Below, piece by piece: positions 27,749 through 35,984 of a stretch of 64,000 nt of DNA (within the stretch, counting starts at the first letter, position 1; each line of letters begins with the position of its first letter). A program made the position numbers and the translations under genes. Origin of the DNA: a bacterium (GTDB lineage Bacteria > Armatimonadota > Zipacnadia > Zipacnadales > Zipacnadaceae); NCBI GenBank assembly GCA_030615605.1, contig JAUWYY010000009.1:26523-90522 (forward strand), given 5' to 3'. The notes beneath the pieces were generated by a model. It made no database searches and was not told the DNA's origin. It saw only the letters and a list, made by a program, of their open reading frames with translations.

Positions 27749-28032
27749 CCCACCCCTCGTTACCCTTCCTCACCGGTAGAAGCGGCATTTCAGCCGCCGT
27801 AGCTTTAGCGAAGGCGGATACTGCCGCGTCCCCGCGTATTACCTCCATCCTCTGGGAGGTTACCGGCGCACCGCTGGCGAACTGTCCTAACAGCAGCCGT
27901 CTGTTGTTGGTGTGCCGTTGTGCCGTGGCTGTGCTGCCTCTGTGCTGTCGTCCCGGTTGGAAGAGGCGTTTTAACGCAGATTATTCAATGCCCGTGAGGG
28001 ATAGCGGTATACTACGGTACTGGTCAACTTCT
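27749..28032 (+). other. Repeat-filled intergenic region
   Basis: No gene seen. It holds a degenerate REP-like unit (27773-27791), a CCGCCGTAGC...GGCGGA repeat (27792-27819), a run of GTGCCGTT/GTGCTG-like simple sequence, and a partial upstream arm (GCAGATTATTCA, about 27974) of hairpin element copy 3. Confidence 0.6.
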
Positions 28033-28112
28033 AAAGTTTTTGCCGGAAAGGTGCGGAAAACCGGCTTTTTTCAAAAAGCGGGTTTTCCGCAAAATCCGTT
28101 TATGAATTTTGC
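28033..28112 (+). repeat. Hairpin element copy 3
   Basis: Clean 80-base core without nested insertion; perfect 10-bp outer arms. It ends 20 bases before the folE2 start codon, so it lies in the folE2 leader if transcription begins upstream. Confidence 0.92.
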
Positions 28113-28132
28113 AGCCCAGAGCTGGTGTCAAA

Positions 28133-28915
28133 ATGCGTGATGTTGCTGCTCAAACCGACAATCGTGGCATTCCCATTAACCGCGTCGGCGTGCGCGACAT
28201 TCACCTGCCGGTGATGATCCGCGAAAAAGACGGCGGGATGGCGCGGGTCCTCGGCGAGTTTGACGTCAGCGTCCAGCTCCCTCACCACGAGCGGGGCACT
28301 CATATGAGCCGCTTTGTGGAGGTCCTCTCAGCGTGGAGCCGCCAGCCGGTGGCTACCGACGAGATCCGCCAGATGCTGGAGGAGATACGCAGCGCGTTTA
28401 GGGCGGATGCTGCCCGGTTACAGTTGACCTTCAAGTATTTCCTGGAGAAGGACTCCCCCGCCAGCGGGCTGACCTCGTCGCTGGACTATGACTGCCTATT
28501 CGCCGGCCAGATCAGCGACGAGGATTACCGTTTCACGCTGGGCGCGACTGTGCCCATAATGACGCTGTGCCCCTGCTCCAAGGAAATCTCTGACTATGGC
28601 GCTCACAGCCAGCGCGCCCAGCTTACCGTCCGCCTGCGCAGCAGCGGCGACTTCATCATCTGGCTGGAGGACCTCGTCCCTCTGCTCGAGGCGCAGGGCA
28701 GCTACGAGGTCTTCCCGATGCTCAAGCGTAGCGACGAGAAAGTCGTCACCGAAGCGGCCTATGACAACCCCAAGTTTGTCGAGGATGTGGTGCGCGACAC
28801 CGTCCTGGCGCTGCGCGCCCTTGCCAGCATCACCTGGTTTTCGGTAGAATGTAAGAGCTACGAATCAATCCACAATCACACCGCTTATGCCTATGCGGAG
28901 AGTGGCGGAGAATAG
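28133..28915 (+). CDS. folE2: GTP cyclohydrolase IB
   Basis: Converts GTP to 7,8-dihydroneopterin triphosphate, first step of folate (and queuosine precursor) synthesis. At 260 residues it matches the family. Signatures are DIHLPVMIREKDG, QLPHHERGTHMSRF, LTSSLDYDC, and the metal/catalytic CPCSKEISDYGAHSQR region. FolE2 enzymes do not require zinc and often back up FolE when zinc is scarce. No strong Shine-Dalgarno is seen before ATG 28133. The next gene begins right after the stop codon, suggesting one operon with two membrane genes. Confidence 0.96.
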   Translation: MRDVAAQTDNRGIPINRVGVRDIHLPVMIREKDGGMARVLGEFDVSVQLPHHERGTHMSRFVEVLSAWSRQPVATDEIRQMLEEIRSAFRADAARLQLTFKYFLEKDSPASGLTSSLDYDCLFAGQISDEDYRFTLGATVPIMTLCPCSKEISDYGAHSQRAQLTVRLRSSGDFIIWLEDLVPLLEAQGSYEVFPMLKRSDEKVVTEAAYDNPKFVEDVVRDTVLALRALASITWFSVECKSYESIHNHTAYAYAESGGE

Positions 28916-29881
28916 ATGGCCATCGCAATCGCGATAATTCTGGGCCTGGTCGGGGTATTGTTGTTATGGTACGGTCACAAAATCTGGAAATCGCTAACCA
29001 CGGGTGCCCTGCGCGGCGAACCAGGTGAGAAGATTATTGAGCTGCCGACCCCGCGTGGGTCACTGGCCCCTGACGAGACAGTTTTCCTGTTCGCTGAGCA
29101 GTTCGTGGGCACGGCCAGCGCCGAGGGCTCTACCCAGACCACTGGCACAGCGCCGCTTTCTCAGCAGCCGGTCAGCCTGCGTGATCAGGCCAACCGGCTC
29201 ATCTACGCCACTCTGGTTGACCAGTATCAGCAGGAGCGCCTGCAGTTCCGCATAGTCGAGCGGGACGCGACTATGATGCCGCCCTTTCCTCAAAAGGCCT
29301 GGGAGCTGCAGGTCCAGCGTAGCGACGCACTTACGTCCTCCCCGCTGCTGGACTGCCTCAATGTGGCCTTTAATGTCATCTACAAGCAGCGCGGGGTCGG
29401 CCCGGCTGACGAAGACAGTGAGACTCTGTGGATCTCGCTGGATGAGCTGCTGGAGCAGATATTGAAGGTAGCACGCGCCGAAATCAGCTTCTGGAAGCGC
29501 GAGGGCGTCTACGGCGATCTGTGCAACTACATCGAGGAAGCGCTGATCGCCCGTGGTTATCTGCACGAGCTACCCCGTAACACCTGGCTGGAGCGGCTGC
29601 GCAACCGCGAACTGCGCGTCAATCGCGAGGCTATTGAACAGCGGCAACAGGCTGCCGATGAGCTGCACCAGCGTCTGACCGAGTTCCGCCAGGCTTATGG
29701 CTCCGAGCAGACCCGGCAACTGGCCGATGACCTGACCCAGTTTGACGAGGAAGCCAACCAGGAGCTGAGCAACTGGGCCGCCCCCCTCGATGAGCTACCC
29801 CTGGACGACGCGCTGCGTATGAGCATCTACGAGGCGCTTTCCTCTCTGCGCCAGCTTGAACCCAGCGGAGACGGTCGCTGA
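28916..29881 (+). CDS. Membrane-anchored hypothetical protein
   Basis: A 321-residue protein with an N-terminal membrane helix (about 3-20) and a cytoplasmic, mostly alpha-helical remainder. The last third (about 240-300) is rich in Gln, Glu, Leu and Ala and likely forms a coiled coil. ATG follows the folE2 stop directly, and its own TGA overlaps the next ATG (TGATG), so it is translationally coupled on both sides. No family recognised. Confidence 0.8.
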   Translation: MAIAIAIILGLVGVLLLWYGHKIWKSLTTGALRGEPGEKIIELPTPRGSLAPDETVFLFAEQFVGTASAEGSTQTTGTAPLSQQPVSLRDQANRLIYATLVDQYQQERLQFRIVERDATMMPPFPQKAWELQVQRSDALTSSPLLDCLNVAFNVIYKQRGVGPADEDSETLWISLDELLEQILKVARAEISFWKREGVYGDLCNYIEEALIARGYLHELPRNTWLERLRNRELRVNREAIEQRQQAADELHQRLTEFRQAYGSEQTRQLADDLTQFDEEANQELSNWAAPLDELPLDDALRMSIYEALSSLRQLEPSGDGR

Positions 29882-30159
29882 TGAGCCGCGACGAGCTTAT
29901 TGAAGGCATCATTATGATCCTCATCATCATCGGCTTCTGGCCGGTGGTCTTTCTGGGCTGGTTCCCTGACCTCTACAAGTACGTTTATTACGGCATCTCC
30001 GGGGTGCTGGTGATTCTCATCTTCATCCGCCGCCTCGCCCGCGTCCGCGCCGGCCTCAAGTACAGCCGCACGATGCGCGACCTCCGCGAAGAGGCCCAAT
30101 CCGGCGCCCGCCCGATGCCCTTTATGCCACCCGACGAGTCAGACGAGAAATCACCGTAG
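29881..30159 (+). CDS. Small two-helix membrane protein
   Basis: A 92-residue protein with two predicted membrane helices (about 8-27 and 32-49), a basic cytoplasmic tail (RRLARVRAGLKYSRTMRDLREE) and a Pro-rich end. It starts within the stop of the preceding gene. It probably acts with that membrane-anchored protein; function unknown. Confidence 0.75.
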   Translation: MSRDELIEGIIMILIIIGFWPVVFLGWFPDLYKYVYYGISGVLVILIFIRRLARVRAGLKYSRTMRDLREEAQSGARPMPFMPPDESDEKSP

Positions 30160-30172
30160 GGGCGCTGCTCAT

Positions 30173-30201
30173 TGTCCGCCATAGCCTTGGCGACGGCGGA
30201 T
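30173..30201 (+). repeat. CCGCCATAGCC-type hairpin repeat
   Basis: GTCCGCCATAGCC...GGCGACGGCGGAT, a copy of the small repeat, standing alone 14 bases after a stop codon. Confidence 0.75.
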
Positions 30202-30323
30202 GCCGCGCCCTACAGAATGGCCCCCGCGGCATGGGCTTCCGGCCTGTGCGGCGTTGCGATTGACAGCAACCGGCGGTTAGGCGTAGACTGCGGGGCTAAC
30301 AGAAGGGAGGTAATGGGTAAAGA

Positions 30324-30812
30324 ATGGTGACCAAAGGGCGCTTTGTCTGGACTGGACGGAAGTGGGAACTATGCACTGATCCGCAGAAGCTAGGGGGAGT
30401 AACAGACGAAGAGTGCGAGAATACTTCTGGTACATCTGGCCTCTTACCCGAAGAGATCGGTAGGTTGCGTTTTCACTTCGGAGCATTCTTCCTACCACTC
30501 TACTGGGGAATAGCTCACCGGATCTGGGCTGTCCTCTTGCTGCTACTTATCTATCCCTTGGTGTTTGTACTCGACTGGCTGGAGTCAATCCCCGCTCTGA
30601 GTGGGATTTGTCTATGGGGGGTCTTAGTATACGCTGCATTGAGCCTCAGCTTTCGAGTCTTCATAGGTTTCGAGGGATATAAGTGGGGTTGGCGGCGGCG
30701 GCGTTTCCAAAGTGTTCAACAGTTTTTGGATACTCAGCACTTCTGGTCTGGCGTAGCCTGGGCCCTAGTCGCACTAGGCTTCTTCATGAGCATCGCAAGA
30801 GCATTACGATAG
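30324..30812 (+). CDS. Membrane protein, function unknown
   Basis: A 162-residue protein with a hydrophilic N-terminus beginning GRFVWTGRKWELCTD and three probable membrane helices (about 66-86, 90-112, 140-158). Between them lies the Trp/Arg-rich FEGYKWGWRRRRFQSVQQF motif, which resembles DUF2628-type proteins. GGGAGG lies 13 bases upstream. It precedes a broken methyltransferase start by 21 bases. Confidence 0.65.
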   Translation: MVTKGRFVWTGRKWELCTDPQKLGGVTDEECENTSGTSGLLPEEIGRLRFHFGAFFLPLYWGIAHRIWAVLLLLLIYPLVFVLDWLESIPALSGICLWGVLVYAALSLSFRVFIGFEGYKWGWRRRRFQSVQQFLDTQHFWSGVAWALVALGFFMSIARALR

Positions 30813-30833
30813 GGGTCACAGGAGGAAAGGACA

Positions 30834-30950
30834 ATGGCTTCCGCCGAATGGAAAAACGAACTCTACTTTGCCGACAATTTGGAGATTCTGCGGGAGTACG
30901 TGGATTTAGATACCGACACTGACTTCTTTGGCTGCAGCAATCTAGGGTAA
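30834..30950 (+). pseudogene. Remnant of a DNA methyltransferase gene (first about 35 codons)
   Basis: With a strong Shine-Dalgarno (GGAGG, eight bases from ATG), a 38-residue frame reads WKNELYFADNLEILREYVD. This closely resembles the conserved N-terminus of many beta-class DNA methylases (NKLYFGDNLEILRE). The frame then changes to unrelated residues and stops. The catalytic part is gone. This leaves the next gene (30974) as a possible survivor of a restriction or defence cassette. Confidence 0.6.
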
Positions 30951-30973
30951 CGCGGGAGAGGCGAAACCATCGT

Positions 30974-31921
30974 ATGGACAACGAAGCACCAGAGCCCAGT
31001 CTTGTAGAAAAGCGGGAGCAATGGATAGAAGCTCTTCTTGGCGAAGATCCTAACTCAATCCTCAATCAGATCGAGAGGATGACGTGGAATGCTGCATCCT
31101 TCCGCGTAATCAACGAAGCGCGGCGTCATGCCCTACGGGACCAGGACGACGAGGTCCGTCTTAACGGGCTGATGCACTCCCTCTTGAATTACTGCTTTTT
31201 CAGAACCCACATGATGGGGATACGGCGGGTCACGGATGCCAGTTATTCACTCGAAGGCCCGAGGGGAGTGTATTCTTTGGGAGCATTGTTGAAAGACATG
31301 AAGGCCCATCATCGTCTCTTGCAGCGGGAAAGTATGTTCGATGCCGAAGGGCTCGAATATGACTACGAGGCCATCAGGCAGAGGTTCGAGATCTGGCGTT
31401 CGGAGCACAGTGCGCATGGCGGAGCGGTGCCCGCCGAGATGGTCTCGGGTATACCTCAAGCACGGCATGCACAGCTCGATCGGTTATGCGGCGTCCCCCA
31501 GGATGCTCGCAGCCCTGAGGACACCATTGGTACGCAGTGTTTCTGCAATTTGGAGCAGAAGATTGTTGAGGCCTGCAATGATGTATGTACACGCGTGAAC
31601 AAGTTTATCGCGCACTCAGCCACTCCTCATAGCCGAGAATGCGTCAACGCGGATCAAGTTGGAATTACTCTGGAGCATCTGCGGCATGCTCATCGCAGCA
31701 TCTGTCAAGTCACCCACTTTCTTGCCATATTCGTGCTCGGCAATTCGTGTCCAGACTTTCTCGCGGTACCTCAGTACGATCAGTTGAAATACATGGAGCA
31801 ACCACTAATCGAGGCTTCACTCAAGCCGCATCTTCGAGAGTTCTGGCAGGAGTTAAAGCGTGACTATGATTCTTGGAGCCAGTACACATTTGAGGATTAC
31901 GAACAGGAGTTGGGCATTTAA
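30974..31921 (+). CDS. Hypothetical protein with HEPN-like R-x6-H motif
   Basis: A 315-residue, mostly alpha-helical, soluble protein that I cannot assign. The segment NDVCTRVNKFIAHSATPH contains an Arg and His separated by six residues within a helix, as in HEPN ribonucleases and the AbiU2-like group. The rest shows no clear motif. It lies 23 bases after a broken methyltransferase start, a position typical for restriction or abortive-infection genes. A defence role is plausible but unproven. Confidence 0.6.
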   Translation: MDNEAPEPSLVEKREQWIEALLGEDPNSILNQIERMTWNAASFRVINEARRHALRDQDDEVRLNGLMHSLLNYCFFRTHMMGIRRVTDASYSLEGPRGVYSLGALLKDMKAHHRLLQRESMFDAEGLEYDYEAIRQRFEIWRSEHSAHGGAVPAEMVSGIPQARHAQLDRLCGVPQDARSPEDTIGTQCFCNLEQKIVEACNDVCTRVNKFIAHSATPHSRECVNADQVGITLEHLRHAHRSICQVTHFLAIFVLGNSCPDFLAVPQYDQLKYMEQPLIEASLKPHLREFWQELKRDYDSWSQYTFEDYEQELGI

Positions 31922-32072
31922 GAAGGCCCCACGCAAGCGCAAAGAGAAGCGCTCCCAGTAGCTAACGGTGACAGGCGAGACGCCTGTCCTACCGTACGGT
32001 CGGGGCAAGGGTGCCCCTCCCACAGGGGATAGAAGCGGGAGGCGGGACGGGTGTCGGCTGCCTTACCAATTT
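31922..32072 (+). repeat. REP-like hairpins after the HEPN-like gene
   Basis: Two palindromic units: GACAGGCGAGACGCCTGTC with CCTACC (31970-31994), and CGGTCGGGGCAAGGGTGCCCC with CTCCCACAG (31998-32023). Both match the style of other GTAGGAG/GTGGGAG units in the window. No gene seen. Confidence 0.6.
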
Positions 32073-32205
32073 AAAAGTTTTTGCCGGCCTGCCCGCCGTA
32101 GCCTTGGCGAAGGCGGGAAAGGTGCGGCTCGTGGTGAGCCTGGGCGAATCAGCGAACCGGCTTTTTTTCAAAAAGCGGGTTTCCCATAAGCCGTTCCTGA
32201 CTTAT
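32073..32205 (+). repeat. Hairpin element copy 4, degenerate
   Basis: It has the nested CCGCCGTAGCC...GGCGG hairpin. In place of the outer left arm there is a further insertion (GGCTCGTGGTGAGCCTGGGC) also seen, diverged, in copy 5. Only GAACC / GGTTTC of the outer helix remains. Confidence 0.8.
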
Positions 32206-32255
32206 CCATACTAAGAGGCCGGATGTCGTGGCGTAGGCGCACTACGGCTTGGGCA

Positions 32256-32286
32256 AGAAAAGGGGCCCCGCAGTGAGCGGGGCCCC
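32256..32286 (-). terminator. Intrinsic terminator of the outer-membrane protein gene
   Basis: Minus strand: 10-bp stem GGGGCCCCGC / GCGGGGCCCC with a five-base loop, then TTTTCTT. Confidence 0.9.
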
Positions 32287-32314
32287 AGAGGTTTGCGGAT
32301 AGGGTGCTACCTGC

Positions 32315-33145
32315 CTAGAACGGGATGCTGCCCGAGACCAGCCATTGATCGTCGTGGTCCTGCATAATGCAGGCAGCGTCCAGACTGAGCTTGCCCTGCC
32401 GAAAGCCGACACCCATCGTCCAGTCCTCGTCCAATCGGCCCACGCGCACACACCACTCCGGGGCGACGGCTACCTCAGCTCCGAAGTTCCAGTGCTTCCA
32501 CCATTCGTCGCGGATGTCCCAGTAATCGGCGGCCAGCAATATCTTCTCGCCAACCGGGACAGCCACGCCGAGATTGTAGAAGCGGGGATCATTGTCGTCC
32601 TCCAGGATGTTGCTCATGATCAGGCCGACTTTGATCGGTGCTCCCTGGGCTTGGGGTATGGTGTAAAGCACACCGGCGTTGTACCAGGTGTAGCTTTCGC
32701 TATCCCAGTCGTCGCGTGTTGCCGATACTCCCCAGCTCCAGCGCGGGCCACAGACGGCGCCGTAGCCCAGGCCGTAGATATTGTCGTGCCAGCCACTGTC
32801 ACTGGGACGCTCGTAGCCCAAGCCGGCACCCCACTTGCCTCCGTCGCCGACGGCGCCGATCTTCAGACTGAGGTCATCATCGTCGCCCCAGCCGTAGGTG
32901 GCGGTGCCACCCCAGGTGAGGGGCCCGCTCATGTCCACGCTGTCGAACTCCATGTTCGGCAAGTTGGCCGGGTTGAAGTCAATGGCCGCTGCATCGTTGG
33001 CAGCGGCAATGCCGGTGGCGCCCATTCCCGCCCAGCGGGCCGTGGTATTGAGGTTCATAACCCCCTGCCACCACCACTGGCAATGTCCTGCCGAGGCTAT
33101 GCCCAGCAGGAGTACAACACACAACAGCGTCGCGTAGATTCTCAT
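32315..33145 (-). CDS. Outer-membrane beta-barrel protein (PorV/FadL-like)
   Basis: A 276-residue protein with a signal peptide (about 1-22). It then has LNTTARWAGMGATGIAAANDAAAIDFNPANL, the start typical of PorV/FadL/UPF0164-type barrels. Repeated amphipathic strands such as WGAGLGYE and WSWGVSATRDDW follow, and it ends in Phe (VSGSIPF), as outer-membrane proteins do for BAM recognition. It is strongly acidic and Trp-rich. Monocistronic, with a strong terminator. Substrate or role unknown. Confidence 0.82.
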   Translation of the reverse strand: MRIYATLLCVVLLLGIASAGHCQWWWQGVMNLNTTARWAGMGATGIAAANDAAAIDFNPANLPNMEFDSVDMSGPLTWGGTATYGWGDDDDLSLKIGAVGDGGKWGAGLGYERPSDSGWHDNIYGLGYGAVCGPRWSWGVSATRDDWDSESYTWYNAGVLYTIPQAQGAPIKVGLIMSNILEDDNDPRFYNLGVAVPVGEKILLAADYWDIRDEWWKHWNFGAEVAVAPEWCVRVGRLDEDWTMGVGFRQGKLSLDAACIMQDHDDQWLVSGSIPF

Positions 33146-33610
33146 TTTCGTAAACTACCCTCCCGTCTTGTAGTGAGAGACTCAAGTGTCCGTATTTGCT
33201 GCGATTACTGGCCCCTGCGGGCCAGCATGGCTGTGTCTATTTCTGCGTATCACCCCCTTCACGGATGGGACGCTTGCACTCACCACGGGAGGCGGATCAG
33301 AAATGTGTCCAAGCAGGGTTGCCGAAGTTTCCCCCGCGGCACCCTCCGTATCCGTCTCTCCCCACGCTCAGTGCAAGCATGTTAGCCTAAAGGTATGCTG
33401 CACGCTAAGTCATATTCCATCCACGCCCACCTATTATACTCGGCCTGTCTAATATCTGGCCCTGGAATCCCTATAAGTAAAGCATAATCTGCCTTGTAAG
33501 TCAAGTCCTGGGGGGCCGGTGAGACCGTCGCAAGTGTCCCGGATTCATCGTTTGTATCTCCCGTCGAGCCGCTGCCTCTACAGAATTCTTGGTCGTACGC
33601 CGGGAAATCT
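33146..33610. other. Gene-poor intergenic region
   Basis: No gene supported. It contains a short perfect hairpin CTGGCCC-CTGC-GGGCCAG near 33209-33226 and an irregular GC-rich structured stretch (about 33255-33360). The latter superficially resembles riboswitch fragments but fits no class. Confidence 0.5.
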
Positions 33611-34861
33611 TTAGACTCCCAGGTTCTGATAGATGGACTCAACCTGGGCGACCAGCCGCTGGGGGCCGAAGCGCTCTTCAAGTGCTTGTGCAATTGCGGA
33701 ATCTTGATCGGAGGCGGATGTGCCTGAGCTCCACGCTCGTTCCAGGTCGTAGACTGTCGTCGAGACCAGGAAATCGCGGTAGGTGATGCTGCGTCTTTCT
33801 TCAAGCACCAGTTCAGAGTCTTCGAGCTGCGGGGTGATGTGCAACTGCCGGCGCATGGCTTCAGCGAGTTGCACGCTGTCGGCCGTCTCTAGCAGTTCAG
33901 CACCGGGCATCGGGCCAAAGATTTCGCGCAGCGATGGCGTAGGTGCCGCAATCACGCGCCGTCCTCCCGCCAGTGCCTGCAGTCCGCGCAGTGCAGCCCG
34001 GTCGGCGTCACTGAGCAGTACAACAATATTGAGAGCCGTAATAATCTGGCGGACATCGCGGCGCGCTCCCAGAAAGACGCAACTGCCGCTGAGGCTCAGC
34101 TCGTGAGCCAGCTCTTCAAGCTGTTGGCGATCAGGGCCCTCCCCGATTATGACAAACTCAATGTTGGGCAGCTCCTTGTTGATGACAGCGGCGGCCTCCA
34201 GGAAGCTCTTGATGCCCTGGCCCGGCACCAGACGGCTGAGCAGCCCGATAATTGCGGATTCCCGATGCACGCCAATCTGGCGACGCTTGATACCCGCTTC
34301 CAGAGACCTACTGGGCGAGCGTTCCAGGCTGGGATAGATCACATGTAACCGCGACTGGAGCTGCGGTGCCAGTCTGGTCGCCTGCTCCTGGTCGTGCTGA
34401 GAGGGGACGATTACCCCATCGCAGCGGCTCAGCAGCCAGCGTATGCCCAGCCTCCGTCGCCAACTACGATAGATGGCTGATAGGTCCTCACGGGGGGCGT
34501 GCAGACTGGAAACCAGGGGCACGGCGCTGTCTGCTCCCGGACTTCGGCTGGCCAGGCCCGCCACCGCAGTAGTCTCCATATTATGGCAGTGGACCAGAGC
34601 TATGTCACGGGCCTGTATGAGCCGGCGCAGTTGACCGGCCGCAACCAGATACGCGCCCAGTGAGAAGGCCTGTGGAATCGCCAGATATACCCAGGGTATG
34701 TCCTGAAGGGAGAGTCGCTCGCGCATCTGTGGCGTCAGTTCTCCCGCCACCAGCGGCTGATACCGGCGGCGATCGAGCCCCTCGACCAGAATGCGCACCT
34801 GATCGGCGGCATCCACATCGCCCCGTGGGACTAGTTGTAGTATACCAGCCTTGTCAGGCAT
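33611..34861 (-). CDS. Glycosyltransferase family 4 protein
   Basis: A 416-residue GT-B fold enzyme. N-terminal ILQLVPRGDVDAADQVRILVEGL, the acceptor domain LVHCHNMETTAVAG, then the donor domain IGLLSRLVPGQGIKSFLEAA and FVIIGEGPDRQQLEELA. Where family members have the E-x7-E nucleotide-sugar motif, this protein has VVLLSDADRAALRGLQALAGGRRVIA, in which the first Glu is replaced by Asp. The start at 34861 is the ATG closest to the conserved N-terminus. The gene follows an M48 protease at 49 bases on the same strand. Confidence 0.85.
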   Translation of the reverse strand: MPDKAGILQLVPRGDVDAADQVRILVEGLDRRRYQPLVAGELTPQMRERLSLQDIPWVYLAIPQAFSLGAYLVAAGQLRRLIQARDIALVHCHNMETTAVAGLASRSPGADSAVPLVSSLHAPREDLSAIYRSWRRRLGIRWLLSRCDGVIVPSQHDQEQATRLAPQLQSRLHVIYPSLERSPSRSLEAGIKRRQIGVHRESAIIGLLSRLVPGQGIKSFLEAAAVINKELPNIEFVIIGEGPDRQQLEELAHELSLSGSCVFLGARRDVRQIITALNIVVLLSDADRAALRGLQALAGGRRVIAAPTPSLREIFGPMPGAELLETADSVQLAEAMRRQLHITPQLEDSELVLEERRSITYRDFLVSTTVYDLERAWSSGTSASDQDSAIAQALEERFGPQRLVAQVESIYQNLGV

Positions 34862-34910
34862 AGGTGTTGGTTGTGGGCATGGCGGATGCCAATACAGATT
34901 CTCTTGGCCC

Positions 34911-35660
34911 TCACGGCGTGTAGTAAGCCCCGCTCCAGTCCATCTCTTCGATGTAGCCTCTGGCGTGGTTGATGCGATCCTGGTTGCCGGGGTGAGTGGC
35001 AAACATTACCCCAAAGTCGTTAGGCTCGCGCCCCTGGATCTCCTGGAATAGCTTCAGCACAGCAACCGCCGCGGTCGGATCGTAGCCGGCATTATGGGCA
35101 TAGAGCATACCCATACGGTCGGCTTCGAATTCGTTGTCGCGGCCGTAGTCAAGCACCACCAGGCTGCCGACCGCCGAAGCAATGCGCGCCGCGCTCTTCT
35201 TCTTGAATATCAGGGCAATGATCGCCTCGTAGCCAAGCTGTCGCTCAATGCGGCGCACCGCGTGCTGGCGGGCGACGTGGGCGGTTTCATGCCCTAGAAT
35301 CCACGCGATCTTGTCGCGGTTTGTGCCTACTGCTTCGATCATACCGCGGAATATGTATATCCGCCCGCCCGGAAAGGCGGCAGCGTTGGGCTGGTTGCTC
35401 GCAATGATGCGGAAATCGTAGGGATAGTCAGGCGGTTCGGCGGCTCGCTCAATGTTCGCACCGACGGAGTTGACTAGAGCGTTGCGTGCGGGGTCTCGAT
35501 CCCGGCCCTGCTTGCGTTCAAAATCATCGCCGGCGTCTTGGCCCAGTTGGATCTCCTGATCTTTGCTAATCAGCCGGCTCTGGCATCCGCATACCACGGC
35601 CAATGCAGTCAATGCAGCGATGAGCATCCACCTTCGCCGATATGGCCTGTACCTACTCAC
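34911..35660 (-). CDS. M48-family metalloprotease, probable lipoprotein
   Basis: A 249-residue zinc protease. The signal (about residues 12-26) ends in VVCGCQSRL, a plausible lipoprotein site. The active site is GHETAHVARQH (HExxH), with the third ligand in FEADRMGMLYAHNAGYD. The GTG at 35660 is chosen because AGGAGG lies nine bases upstream. It resembles BepA/YfgC-like or LoiP-like periplasmic M48 proteases that handle outer-membrane proteins; the target is inferred only. In the same direction as the GT4 gene. Confidence 0.9.
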   Translation of the reverse strand: MSRYRPYRRRWMLIAALTALAVVCGCQSRLISKDQEIQLGQDAGDDFERKQGRDRDPARNALVNSVGANIERAAEPPDYPYDFRIIASNQPNAAAFPGGRIYIFRGMIEAVGTNRDKIAWILGHETAHVARQHAVRRIERQLGYEAIIALIFKKKSAARIASAVGSLVVLDYGRDNEFEADRMGMLYAHNAGYDPTAAVAVLKLFQEIQGREPNDFGVMFATHPGNQDRINHARGYIEEMDWSGAYYTP

Positions 35661-35837
35661 GATGAGTACCTCCTGCTGCCGCTTGCGATGCCGGGGCAGC
35701 ATCAGCTAGTGCGGATTATTCATAAACCGAAATACAAACATATTCTATTGTCCCAAATCCAGTTCTCGGGGGCGTTTCAATCCAGGACATTCGCCCTTCT
35801 GCGGGGCAGAGAATATATTGTTCTACTGTTCAAGTGT

Positions 35838-35981
35838 AAAAGTTTTTGCCGGCCTGTCCGCCGTAGCTGCACTTGTGCAGCGTAGGCGGAAAATGTGTAG
35901 CCTGTGGTGAGCTTGGTCGAACCAGCAAACCGGCTTTTTTCAAAAAGCGGGTTTCCCGCAAAATCCGCTTATGCCTCTTGC
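35838..35981 (+). repeat. Hairpin element copy 5, with two nested insertions
   Basis: Carries the CCGCCGTAGC nested hairpin and the GTGGTGAGC...GGTCGAACCA-type insertion shared with copy 4. The upstream arm starts at about 35707 with GCGGATTATTCATAAAC (subfamily A). Confidence 0.85.
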
Positions 35982-35984
35982 CAG

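Noticed and set aside
27904..28140. Plus-strand frame of 78 codons ending in hairpin element copy 3
   Set aside because: Its second half (GKVRKTGFFQKAGFPQNP) is the translation of the repeat, and the first half is simple GTGCTG-type sequence; the same peptide appears wherever the repeat occurs.
33240..33360. Possible c-di-GMP (GEMM) riboswitch on the plus strand
   Set aside because: GGGACGC and GGGTTGCCGAAG occur in the right order, but the GGGCAAACC partner segment and GAAA-type loop are absent and no plus-strand gene follows.
32345..33385. Long plus-strand frame opposite the outer-membrane protein
   Set aside because: The minus strand carries a signal peptide, a barrel pattern and a terminator; the plus frame has no supporting signal.
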